NCBI GenBank assembly: GCA_035294855.1
Contig: DATGKD010000164.1
Coordinates: 1 to 22,804 of the forward strand
Reading direction: 5' to 3'
Source: DATGKD01 sp035294855
GTDB lineage: Bacteria; Actinomycetota; Acidimicrobiia; Acidimicrobiales; UBA8190
Length of the DNA: 22,804 nt
Positions 1 to 6,549 of this stretch are shown here, one piece after another. Numbering within the stretch: position 1 is the first letter of the stretch; each line of letters starts with the position of its first letter. Below the pieces are notes generated by a model. The model was not told the DNA's origin. It did not search any database and was given only the letters and a program-made list of their open reading frames with translations. The translations under genes and the position numbers were made by a program.

Positions 1-390
1 GGAGATGTCCGCCTGGGCGTCGGCGAGTTCTGTGGCGTCAGATCCCTGCGCGTTGTCGATCTTGAACTGCGACGAGCTGTAGCCGGCCATCTGCAACGCC
101 TTCTGCAGGTACGGGGCGTCGAAGTTGACGTAGCGGGTCGATGACGTGGTGTCGGGCAGGATCACGCCGACCAAACCCTTGCCGGCCGACGCCAACCCCT
201 TGAACTTCGCCATCTGGGTGAAGTTCACGTCGAACGACGTGATGCCCACCGAGGGGACGTTGCCCGAGGACACGGTGGTGGGCGATGAGCTCGGCGAGCT
301 CGAGCACGCCGCGGCCAGTCCCCCCAGTGCGACGACGGCGACGACCACCGCCCATCGCTGCCTGTGCTTCGCCCTGCGATCCATGCTCAT
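1..390 (-). CDS. ABC-type sugar solute-binding lipoprotein, N-terminus (partial at window edge)
   Basis: The frame is open from the ATG at 390-388 to the window edge, giving 130 residues of an incomplete protein. Residues 1-31 form a lipoprotein signal: a basic start (MSMDRRAKHRQR), a hydrophobic stretch and a LAAAC lipobox, followed by a Ser/Thr/Pro linker. The mature part begins with a segment containing VGVILPDTTSSTRYVNF and then PYLQKALQMAGY, which matches the first beta-alpha unit of periplasmic-binding-protein type I sugar receptors (XylF/ChvE-like). Such proteins bind a sugar outside the membrane and deliver it to an ABC permease. A purine-rich GGAAGGGG lies about 6 nt before the ATG, which supports this start. 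A second in-frame ATG follows two codons later. Permease and ATPase genes, if present, would lie beyond the left edge. The substrate cannot be assigned from this fragment. Confidence 0.82.
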   Translation of the reverse strand, partial: MSMDRRAKHRQRWAVVVAVVALGGLAAACSSSPSSSPTTVSSGNVPSVGITSFDVNFTQMAKFKGLASAGKGLVGVILPDTTSSTRYVNFDAPYLQKALQMAGYSSSQFKIDNAQGSDATELADAQADIS

Positions 391-621
391 GCCGACCCCT
401 TCCTCGCGGCGACCGAAAGTCGCGCTCGTCCTGTCGCGCAGCCGTAAAGCGTCTGTAACACTACGGAAAAACGGCCGGCGGAACAGGGACCAAGGTCCCG
501 AAGGATCAGGGGGCCGTGAAGGCTCGCGCAGCCTCGTCACCAGGTGCCGGACCGACCGAATACTCCGCGTGCCCGGTAGGACGCCCGGGGTGACCGCTGC
601 GATGCTCCGCCGTGAACGCAG

Positions 622-1728
622 TCAGACGAGGGTCGGGGAGCCCGGTGGCCCGTTCGTGGCCCCTGGCCCGAGCGACGAAAAGGCGATCGCTCCCGCCGGC
701 GCCGTCACGACGACGGGCCTGCCCCACGCGCTGAACGTCATCACGAAGTTGCTGGCCTGGCGGTCGATGGTGCCGCGCTCCGCGTAACGAACCGGGAGGT
801 GCGGGGCGGCATCGGCCACGGCCAGCTGGGCGTTCCCCCGGGCGTGCTGGGTCTGGCCGTTGATCGTCAGGTTCGTCATCGCGCCGCCGATCGAGCGGAC
901 GCGCCGGCCCCCGACGGTCGACGTGCCGAGGTCCAGCCGGGGTCGGAACGCGATGTTGTCGGAGAGCGCCGAGGATGCCGTCACCGCCGCGTACACCGAT
1001 GCATACGGGGTGTCTCGCGGCGCGAGCGAGATCCACTGTCCGGCGTGGGCGGTCGATGCCGACGGGGACAAGCCGAGCTGCGTGTTGAGCGCCACGGCAT
1101 CACCCTGGAAGTAGCAGGCGCTCCCGATCACGAGCACGGTGAAGGTGTGCGGGCCGATGGTGATCACCTGTCGGCCGGAGTTGGGGCCGGCGTCACCCAC
1201 CGTGTGCTGGGTCACGCCCTGCGACGTGGAGTCGGACACGTAGTGGAACGAGCCCACTCGGCGCGCCGCGGCGAGTGACGACTGGACCTGGCGCGCCACC
1301 CCCGGCGACGCGGTCGCCGTCGACGACGAGCCCGAGCCGGACACGAGCGCAGTGACACCGCCCGCCCCGAGGCCGACGAGGACCACCGCCACGACCACGA
1401 TGACGATCGTCCGGCGACGGGGGCGTGGCGCTGCCGAGCCTTTCGCCGGCGGAGGCACGGTCGATGCGCCGCCATACGTGCCGAACCCGGGGTGCCGCGG
1501 CGCGTCCTCCGGAGCCGGTTCCCACCAGGGCGGGGAGCCCGGGGAGGACGGGTACCCGGGGGACGCCGTCCCCACGGCCGGAAGGGCCTCGTACCCGGGG
1601 ACCGCAGGATAGGCCCACCGCGACGGGGCGGACGGGGGCATGCTCGGCGGTCGCGCGTCGGTGGACGTCTCGCCGGCTGCCTCGGCGGGACCCTCGGCTG
1701 CTGCGTCCCCCGCGGCTTCGTCCGCCAT
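622..1728 (-). CDS. Single-pass membrane-anchored secreted protein, function unknown
   Basis: A predicted 368-residue protein in three parts. Residues 1-106 are an acidic then Pro/Gly/Tyr/Trp-rich, low-complexity cytoplasmic region. Residues about 107-130 form one transmembrane helix after a PRPRRR stop-transfer cluster (TIVIVVVAVVLVGLGAGG). The remainder is an external domain of about 235 residues. The external part (SFHYVSDST..., HTFTVLVIGSACYFQGD, later GRPVVVTAPAGA) recalls LppX/LprG-like actinobacterial lipid-binding or lipoprotein folds, but I do not recognise a specific family. The frame could be extended to a GTG at 1797, but I chose the ATG at 1728. A TAGGCT hexamer lies exactly 7 nt upstream, as in leaderless actinobacterial genes, and the extension runs through a 15-bp tandem duplication. 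Similar Pro-rich/TM/external designs are common in Actinomycetota. No function is claimed. Confidence 0.72.
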   Translation of the reverse strand: MADEAAGDAAAEGPAEAAGETSTDARPPSMPPSAPSRWAYPAVPGYEALPAVGTASPGYPSSPGSPPWWEPAPEDAPRHPGFGTYGGASTVPPPAKGSAAPRPRRRTIVIVVVAVVLVGLGAGGVTALVSGSGSSSTATASPGVARQVQSSLAAARRVGSFHYVSDSTSQGVTQHTVGDAGPNSGRQVITIGPHTFTVLVIGSACYFQGDAVALNTQLGLSPSASTAHAGQWISLAPRDTPYASVYAAVTASSALSDNIAFRPRLDLGTSTVGGRRVRSIGGAMTNLTINGQTQHARGNAQLAVADAAPHLPVRYAERGTIDRQASNFVMTFSAWGRPVVVTAPAGAIAFSSLGPGATNGPPGSPTLV

Positions 1729-1735
1729 GTCGGCG

Positions 1736-1741
1736 AGCCTA
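1736..1741 (-). promoter_or_regulatory. Candidate leaderless -10 hexamer (TAGGCT) for the membrane-anchored protein
   Basis: TAGGCT fits TANNNT and ends 7 nt before the ATG at 1728. There is no Shine-Dalgarno sequence between them. This spacing is typical of leaderless transcription in actinobacteria, and the same arrangement recurs at 5035 and 11505. No convincing -35 was seen. The role is inferred from spacing only. Confidence 0.35.
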
Positions 1742-1772
1742 CGTCCGCGACGTGATCGGCTGACCGCGCGGA

Positions 1773-1805
1773 AGTGGGTCACCCACTGCTGGGTCACCCA
1801 CTGCT
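1773..1805. repeat. 15-bp perfect tandem duplication containing a near-palindrome
   Basis: GGGTCACCCACTGCT occurs twice head to tail (1776-1790 and 1791-1805). The first copy with its flank forms AGTGGGT-C-ACCCACT (1773-1787), a 7-bp inverted repeat around one base. The second copy keeps a 5-bp version. It lies between the stop of the methyltransferase gene (1826) and the chosen start of the membrane-protein gene (1728). It could be a regulator-binding site or a terminator remnant. The duplication and symmetry are directly visible; the function is inference. Confidence 0.6.
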
Positions 1806-1825
1806 GACCGCGCCGCGGAAGGGCC

Positions 1826-2719
1826 TCAGTGCGGCGAGCGGGCGACCACCAGGCGCGCCGAGGCCTGTACTCGCAGCACGCCGTCGTGCTCGAACGGACG
1901 GAGCAGCTCCGTCACACGTGACAAGAACTGGACGCGCGATTGCTGCGAGCACGCGAGCCAGACGTCGGACAGCGGCGGCACGGACGGGTAAGTGCGCACC
2001 CATTGCGCCACGGGTGGCAGGGCGGCGAGGAGGCGCACGGTGCGGCACGACACGTCGACGAAGCCCGCCCGGCGCGCGAGCGCGCGCAAGTCCTCCATGT
2101 TGTGGAACGCAAAGGCGTCGAGCAGCGCCTCGACCACACCCGAGCTCTCGAGTCCCGCCTTCACGACGGCGTCGAGCTGTGCCGCGAACGCCGGGTTCTC
2201 CTCGATCGGGCCCCAGGTGACGACGCCCAGCCGTCCGCCGGGCGCGAGGACACGCCGGACCTCTTCCAAGACGAACACGGGATCGGCGAAACGATGGAGC
2301 GCGTGCTGACACACCGCGACGTCGAAGCTGTGATCGTCGAACGGCAACTCGGGGCCAACCCAGTCTTGCCAGTCCACGAAGCTCGACACGTCGATGTGGC
2401 GCGCCGCTTCCACCGCGGCGCGCGAGGGATCGAGGCCGACCACCCGGCCCGTCGGACCGACCACGTGCGCCGCCAGGCGGGCGAAGACGCCGGTGCCACA
2501 GGCCACGTCGAGGACGCGCGCCCCGCGCACCACGACCAGCACGTCGATCGTCCGTTCCGCGAACCGGACACCGAAGAGCGGGTCGAGGTGCTGCGCCTGC
2601 TGCTCGACCGACGCTTCGTCCCGGTACGCGTCGACGCGGCGCACAGCCGTTGTCACCACCGACGGCGATCGCTCTGCGCGCGCGGAAGGGCGCGCCGGGA
2701 ACGACGCTGGAGGATTCAC
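1826..2719 (-). CDS. Class I SAM-dependent methyltransferase (UbiE/Methyltransf_11 type)
   Basis: A predicted 297-residue protein. Motif I, VLDVACGTG, lies at about residues 69-77 and binds S-adenosylmethionine. GLDPS at about 95-99 is the motif II acidic loop. FDVAVCQHALHRFADP and LEEVRRVLAPGGRLGVVTW are motifs III-IV of the UbiE/Methyltransf_11 family, which transfers a methyl group to small molecules. The C-terminal about 120 residues (ENPAFAAQLDAVVKAGL..., LARRAGFVDV) carry the variable acceptor-binding part, so the substrate cannot be named. The frame is open to 2830, but I chose the GTG at 2719. It is preceded by a strong GAGGGGGG Shine-Dalgarno, and residues upstream of it are not family-like. 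It sits in a minus-strand run behind the methyltransferase-glycosylase gene, with a 169-bp gap, so it probably has its own promoter. Confidence 0.85.
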   Translation of the reverse strand: MNPPASFPARPSARAERSPSVVTTAVRRVDAYRDEASVEQQAQHLDPLFGVRFAERTIDVLVVVRGARVLDVACGTGVFARLAAHVVGPTGRVVGLDPSRAAVEAARHIDVSSFVDWQDWVGPELPFDDHSFDVAVCQHALHRFADPVFVLEEVRRVLAPGGRLGVVTWGPIEENPAFAAQLDAVVKAGLESSGVVEALLDAFAFHNMEDLRALARRAGFVDVSCRTVRLLAALPPVAQWVRTYPSVPPLSDVWLACSQQSRVQFLSRVTELLRPFEHDGVLRVQASARLVVARSPH

Positions 2720-2888
2720 GCCCAATTCCCCCCTCGGTCCGATGTCGCGTTGGCGACCGGAAACCACCAGCGCAGGGTAGCGAACCGCTGCACAAACTTC
2801 GCGGATGCACGCAATCGCGCCGGTTGTCAAAGTGACGCACTGTGAGATCGAAAGACAGAAAGTGGTCGCGCCCCGTTGGCCGGCTCCG

Positions 2889-3959
2889 TCACCAACGCGT
2901 GACAGGCATGTCGAGCGCGGCGCGCAGATGCGCCGTCAATTCCGGGAGCTGTGCGTGCGCGTTGGCCCCACTGGTCGACGGCAGGACGTACACGGGTCGG
3001 CCGCCGAAGGCCTGCGGCTGCGGGCCCGGCGCGGCGCGCCGGTCGCGCGCCGCGCGCCACCCCGACAAGCCGACGAAGCAGACGGCCCCCGGTTGCATCC
3101 AACGGACGAGGCGCTCCACTCGCGCCATGCCCGTGGCGTATTCCGGCCCGTCGAGCTCGTCGGCAGACCGGGTGGCGCGCTTGACGATGTCGGTCATGCC
3201 GACGCCGCATTCAGACAGTGCAGCGACCGGGTCCCGGTCGTGGGCGACGAGCCCCGCGGCGCGTGCCGCCGGCCAGAAACGATTGCCCGGCCGGGCGAAG
3301 CCGACGCCCGCGTCCGCCGCGAAGAGGCTCGGGTTGAGGCCCACCACGAGGAGCCGCATCCCGGCGCCCACGAAGTCGGGCAAGGTTCGTGCCCGCGTCG
3401 CGCGCGCCCTCACCACGTCGTCCTCGGCCTCCATGTCGATGTCACAGAACCCGGCGCCGACGAGGACGTCGCCGAGGCTTTGTGGCGTCCAGGCCGCAAA
3501 GAAGCGGCCGCCCACGTCGTCCTGGGGGAGGTCGTGGCCCTCGTAGTCGCCCCGCAGGACCTGGATGTCGAGCGGAGCGCCGACGTCGAGGGCGCGGTGG
3601 AGGTCGGCGAGCGCCAACGGCAGGCGCACGCTCGGGACGTGGACGTAGCTCATGTTGGCCCACGCGCCGTGCACCGTTCTTCGGCCGAAGGGCAGCGCCT
3701 CGAGGTCCGCCTGCACGAGGCCCGCACCGGGGACCGCCCGGCGACACATGTCGAGCATCGCCCGTGCCGCGTCGATCCCGACCGCGGGCGATCCCAGGTC
3801 GGCGAGGTACCGCCCCGCGCCGCATCCGAGGTCGATGCGGAGGCGACCATGCTCGACCCGGCGCGCGAACGCCCGGGCGTCAGCCCGTCGGACCGGCCGT
3901 CGCCGCGCCACCCACTCGGTGCCGCGCGCCTCGTAGATGCGTACGGTGGCTTCGTCCAC
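2889..3959 (-). CDS. Fusion of class I methyltransferase and MUG/TDG-type mismatch uracil DNA glycosylase
   Basis: A predicted 356-residue two-domain protein. Residues about 1-195 are a class I methyltransferase: IDLGCGAGR (42-50) is the SAM loop, GIDAA (61-65) is motif II and PFGRRTVHGAWANMSYVHVP is motif III-IV. Residues about 201-356 are a mismatch-specific DNA glycosylase of the MUG/TDG family. VVGLNPSLFA carries the catalytic-loop Asn (N209), ARPGNRFWPAARAAGL is the family segment after it, and GVGMTDIVKRATRSADEL follows. PSTSGANAH (327-335) corresponds to the minor-groove/intercalation loop (NPSGLSR in E. coli Mug). MUG removes uracil or ethenocytosine opposite guanine. The frame is continuous through the junction, so this is a true fusion and not two overlapping genes. 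The start is a GTG with a weak upstream site. The methyl acceptor is unknown and could be nucleic acid or an unrelated small molecule. Confidence 0.85.
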   Translation of the reverse strand: MDEATVRIYEARGTEWVARRRPVRRADARAFARRVEHGRLRIDLGCGAGRYLADLGSPAVGIDAARAMLDMCRRAVPGAGLVQADLEALPFGRRTVHGAWANMSYVHVPSVRLPLALADLHRALDVGAPLDIQVLRGDYEGHDLPQDDVGGRFFAAWTPQSLGDVLVGAGFCDIDMEAEDDVVRARATRARTLPDFVGAGMRLLVVGLNPSLFAADAGVGFARPGNRFWPAARAAGLVAHDRDPVAALSECGVGMTDIVKRATRSADELDGPEYATGMARVERLVRWMQPGAVCFVGLSGWRAARDRRAAPGPQPQAFGGRPVYVLPSTSGANAHAQLPELTAHLRAALDMPVTRW

Positions 3960-4000
3960 CCGACCGCTTGTTGGCGCTTACCGTCCGGGCGCGGCGCCGC

Positions 4001-4993
4001 TCACTCGGCGAGCCCGACCGGAGTGCCGTCGACGATCTGGTCGAGGTACTCCGAAAGCCCGAACCCGACCCGGCCGTCGTCCAGCGTCCAGCGCGTGAGG
4101 CCCTCGCTGATGCGCGTGACCAGCTGGTTGCCGTCGGGGCCCGTCCGACGGTTGCGAAGCGGGATGAGGCGCGCCACGGTGCCGTGCACTCGCCAGGCGC
4201 GCGCGTGGGACGTCAGCTCAGCGTCGATCTCGGCGTGGTAACCCTGCTCGTCCCACACCGTGGAGATGCGGAAGCCGTCGCACAGGTGCAACGTGCCGTC
4301 CTCCCACACGAACCCGCCGCGGGTGCCCGGCCCATCACGCCGCGCGATGCGCGAGCCCATGAAGCCGAATCCGTCGTCCACGTTGGCCGTCAGCCACCGG
4401 TAGTACCACGGCGCTTGCCAGTACCGCGGTCCCCAACTGTGGTCGCGCAGCCCGTACCCCTGGACCTCCCACATCTCCTCGCCGACACGGACCTCGCCCG
4501 ACGCGCTGACGAGTTGCTCGTAGTGCCCCCGGGCGAACTCTTCACCGGGACGTTCCACGGCATCGTCGGGCTCACCGCCGAACATGGCGGACAATCCCCG
4601 GTACCGAAGCTCGACCGAGCAGTCGGCGTGGGGATTGGAGGTGAAGGCCTGGCGGGGATCGGCCATGTCGAGGGGGTCCTCCAGAATGACGACGGGCCCC
4701 TCGTAGGCCACGGTGAGCTCGGTGAAGGGAGCGACGACCTCGAAGCGCATGCCGGCGGCGTCGAATGCGTCGTTGGTGGTGACCTTCGGGCGCTGGAACA
4801 TGAACGCCACGCGCCCGTCCGGCAGGTACAGGCACACGGTCATTTCGCCGGTGCCCTCGTTGGCGCGGTTCCCCAACCGGAAGAAGCCCCCCACCCCGGT
4901 GGAGGCGTCGACGCAGTTGAAGTACATCGACTCGTTGAAGTTGGGCTCGGGGCCCAACTCGTGCATGTACTCGTCCTGAGGTTCGAGGCGCAC
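4001..4993 (-). CDS. CrtC-like lipocalin-fold protein (DUF7064/DUF7065 type)
   Basis: A predicted 330-residue soluble protein without signal peptide or membrane segment. It resembles the actinobacterial/proteobacterial family related to hydroxyneurosporene synthase (CrtC), a double beta-barrel fold now split as DUF7065/DUF7064. Characteristic stretches are NFNESMYFNC, GGFFRLGNRANEG, a central HYEQLVSASGEV, and above all GYGLRDHSWGPRYW followed by WYYRWLTANV. Members are often next to phosphotransferase-like and acyl-CoA genes. Here the APH-fold kinase diverges from it across 54 bp, which suggests a shared metabolic context. CrtC hydrates carotenoids, but activity on isoprenoids should not be assumed here. 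The start is a GTG. TAGGGT 12 nt upstream (5006-5011, minus strand) is a possible -10, with ATGACC 17 bp before it. The family call comes from memory of its motifs. Confidence 0.75.
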   Translation of the reverse strand: MRLEPQDEYMHELGPEPNFNESMYFNCVDASTGVGGFFRLGNRANEGTGEMTVCLYLPDGRVAFMFQRPKVTTNDAFDAAGMRFEVVAPFTELTVAYEGPVVILEDPLDMADPRQAFTSNPHADCSVELRYRGLSAMFGGEPDDAVERPGEEFARGHYEQLVSASGEVRVGEEMWEVQGYGLRDHSWGPRYWQAPWYYRWLTANVDDGFGFMGSRIARRDGPGTRGGFVWEDGTLHLCDGFRISTVWDEQGYHAEIDAELTSHARAWRVHGTVARLIPLRNRRTGPDGNQLVTRISEGLTRWTLDDGRVGFGLSEYLDQIVDGTPVGLAE

Positions 4994-5005
4994 CGCGATG
5001 CCGCC

Positions 5006-5040
5006 ACCCTATCGGCGGCTCGGACGCCGGTCATTAGTGT
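5006..5040. promoter_or_regulatory. Compact divergent promoter region between the CrtC-like and kinase genes
   Basis: Only 54 bp separate the two divergent start codons. On the plus strand TAGTGT (5035-5040) fits TANNNT and ends 7 nt before the GTG at 5048, the leaderless spacing; no Shine-Dalgarno is present. On the minus strand TAGGGT (5011-5006) is preceded after 17 bp by ATGACC (5034-5029), a partial match to TTGACA. The two promoters would overlap back to back and could be controlled together. This is sequence-pattern inference. Confidence 0.4.
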
Positions 5041-5047
5041 GCCCACG

Positions 5048-6013
5048 GTGACCGATGCGCCCCTGGAAGCACAGCTGAGCGCCGTATTGGCGCCGGTGTT
5101 GGGCGAGGACGTCGAGGTCACCGAGGTGACGCGGCTTCCCGGCGGCGCGTCGCGCGAGACGTGGAGCTTCGTCGTGCGGCGTGGTCACGACGAGGGCCGC
5201 CGCATGGTGCTCCGACGGGACCCGCCCGGGGCGCCGTCGTCGGGGGTGCGGCTGGAGGCCGCGCTCCTCGCCGGCGCGGCGCGTGCCGGTGTGCCGGTGC
5301 CGAACGTCGTCGCCGCCGGCGACGAGCGCGCCGGGTTGGCTTCGTCGTTCGTCGTCATGGACTTCGTGGAGGGCGAGACCATCCCGCGCCGGATCCTGCG
5401 TGACACCGCACTCGAGTCGGCGCGCAACGGTCTCGCCGGGCAGTGCGGCCGGACACTGGCGGCGGTGCATCGCATCCCCCTCGCCGAGGTGCCCGGGCTT
5501 CCGGGGGGTGACCCGCTGGAGTCGCTGCGCGCCGTGCTCGACCGTCTCGGACAGCCGCATCCCGCTTTCGAGCTCGCATTCCGGTGGCTGGGTGAGACGC
5601 GCCCGCCGCGGGGCGCGCCCGTCGTCGTCCACGGCGACTTCCGCAACGGGAACCTGATCGTGGGCCCCGACGGCTTGCGCGCCGTGCTCGATTGGGAGCT
5701 CGCCCATGCCGGTGATGCGCTCGAGGACCTCGGATGGCTGTGCGTGAAGGCGTGGCGTTTCGGCGCACCGCTGCCCGTGGGCGGGTTCGGGACCACCGAG
5801 CAACTCGTCGACGCCTACGAGGCCGCGAGCGGGCGAACGGTCGACGCGCAGGCGCTGCGGTGGTGGGAGGTCCTCGGCAACCTTCGGTGGGGGATCATCT
5901 GCATCGTGCAGGCCGTGACCCACACGTCGGGGGCCGTCCGCTCGGTGGAGCTGGCCGCGATCGGCAGGCGCGTGTGCGAGGTGGAGTGGGACCTGCTGGA
6001 GCTCCTTCCGTGA
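5048..6013 (+). CDS. APH-fold phosphotransferase, LvaA/ACAD11-kinase-like
   Basis: A predicted 321-residue aminoglycoside-phosphotransferase-fold kinase. RLPGGASRETWSF (29-41) is the glycine-rich/nucleotide loop region and RMVLRRDPP contains candidate phosphate-contacting basic residues. VMDFVEGETIP (103-113) is the hinge. VVHGDFRNGNLIV (194-206) is the catalytic loop with Asp197 and Asn202. AVLDWELAH (212-220) carries the metal-binding Asp215. It belongs to the branch found with acyl-CoA dehydrogenases (human ACAD10/11 N-domain; LvaA of Pseudomonas), where 4-hydroxyacyl-CoA is phosphorylated before phosphate elimination. It is unlikely to be an antibiotic-resistance gene. The open frame extends far upstream, but that part is antisense to two other genes. 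I chose the GTG at 5048 because of the TANNNT hexamer 7 nt before it and because the homology begins there. The DUF6285 gene follows after 25 bp, as in lvaAB. Confidence 0.85.
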   Translation: MTDAPLEAQLSAVLAPVLGEDVEVTEVTRLPGGASRETWSFVVRRGHDEGRRMVLRRDPPGAPSSGVRLEAALLAGAARAGVPVPNVVAAGDERAGLASSFVVMDFVEGETIPRRILRDTALESARNGLAGQCGRTLAAVHRIPLAEVPGLPGGDPLESLRAVLDRLGQPHPAFELAFRWLGETRPPRGAPVVVHGDFRNGNLIVGPDGLRAVLDWELAHAGDALEDLGWLCVKAWRFGAPLPVGGFGTTEQLVDAYEAASGRTVDAQALRWWEVLGNLRWGIICIVQAVTHTSGAVRSVELAAIGRRVCEVEWDLLELLP

Positions 6014-6038
6014 GGGTGGATGGCCCGAAGGTGGACGC

Positions 6039-6536
6039 GTGAACGGATCGGGTCTGCCGCCGGTGGCGGCCCCGTCGGTGTCCGAGAAGGTGGCCGCGGG
6101 CGGGACGCCGTCGTCGGGCGGCCGGCCGCCCCACGACCTGCCGTCGGCGGCCGAGTTGCTCGACGCCGTGCGGGAATTCCTCGATGCCGAGGTGGTGCCG
6201 TCGCTCGAAGGACGACGCAAATTCCACGCGCGCGTCGCCGCCAACGTCGTGGCCATGGTGGCGCGCGAGCTCGTCCTCGGTCCGCGCCAGGAGGCCGACC
6301 ACGCCGCCCGCCTGGCCGCACTGGGCCTGCGCGACGAGGGCGCATTGGCCGAAGCCATCCGGTCGGGCGCGCTGGACGACCGGTGGGACGAGGTGCGCGC
6401 CGCCGTGGTGGCCACGGTGGCCGACAAGCTCGCCGTCGCCCACCCCGGGTACGCGTCGGCGGACGCGGGCGGACCGCCGCGGCCGGTCGGTCGCGACGCG
6501 GGGCATCTTGGAGCAGAGCGCGCCGATCCGAACTAG
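6039..6536 (+). CDS. DUF6285 protein, LvaB-like partner of the kinase
   Basis: A predicted 165-residue soluble protein. After a low-complexity N-terminus of about 30 residues it shows the DUF6285 pattern: PHDLPSAAELLDAVREFL, then FHARVAANVVAMVARELVLG and DEGALAEAIRSGALDDRW, ending with ADKLAVAHPGYA. The family is small and mostly helical. It occurs beside APH-fold kinases. In the Pseudomonas levulinate pathway the small protein LvaB is needed with LvaA for 4-hydroxyvaleryl-CoA kinase activity, and I believe LvaB is a DUF6285 protein. The GTG start lies 25 bp after the kinase stop and is preceded by GAAGGTGG, so the two genes are almost certainly co-transcribed. The C-terminal about 20 residues (GPPRPVGRDAGHLG...) look non-conserved. 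I infer it is the kinase's subunit or stabiliser. Confidence 0.8.
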   Translation: MNGSGLPPVAAPSVSEKVAAGGTPSSGGRPPHDLPSAAELLDAVREFLDAEVVPSLEGRRKFHARVAANVVAMVARELVLGPRQEADHAARLAALGLRDEGALAEAIRSGALDDRWDEVRAAVVATVADKLAVAHPGYASADAGGPPRPVGRDAGHLGAERADPN

Positions 6537-6549
6537 ACAGTCGGCCGGT

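Noticed and set aside
2825..2830. A consensus TTGACA on the minus strand upstream of the methyltransferase gene
   Set aside because: No acceptable -10 element lies 16-18 bp downstream (the bases there are CATCCG or ATCCGC), so I did not call a promoter from it.
2805..4241. A 478-codon plus-strand open frame opposite the methyltransferase-glycosylase gene
   Set aside because: No domain or ribosome-binding site, with composition typical of a shadow frame; the minus-strand reading has complete motifs of two families.
3389..5047. A long plus-strand open frame continuous with the kinase gene (would give an 874-aa protein)
   Set aside because: The upstream 553 codons are Arg/Pro/Gly/Ala-rich and antisense to two genes with clear family motifs. 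Only the part from 5048 matches a protein family, so the rest is a GC-rich shadow.
5048..6013. Aminoglycoside-resistance kinase
   Set aside because: The fold is shared, but the adjacent DUF6285 and CoA-type neighbours and the DWE motif place it in the LvaA/ACAD-associated branch.
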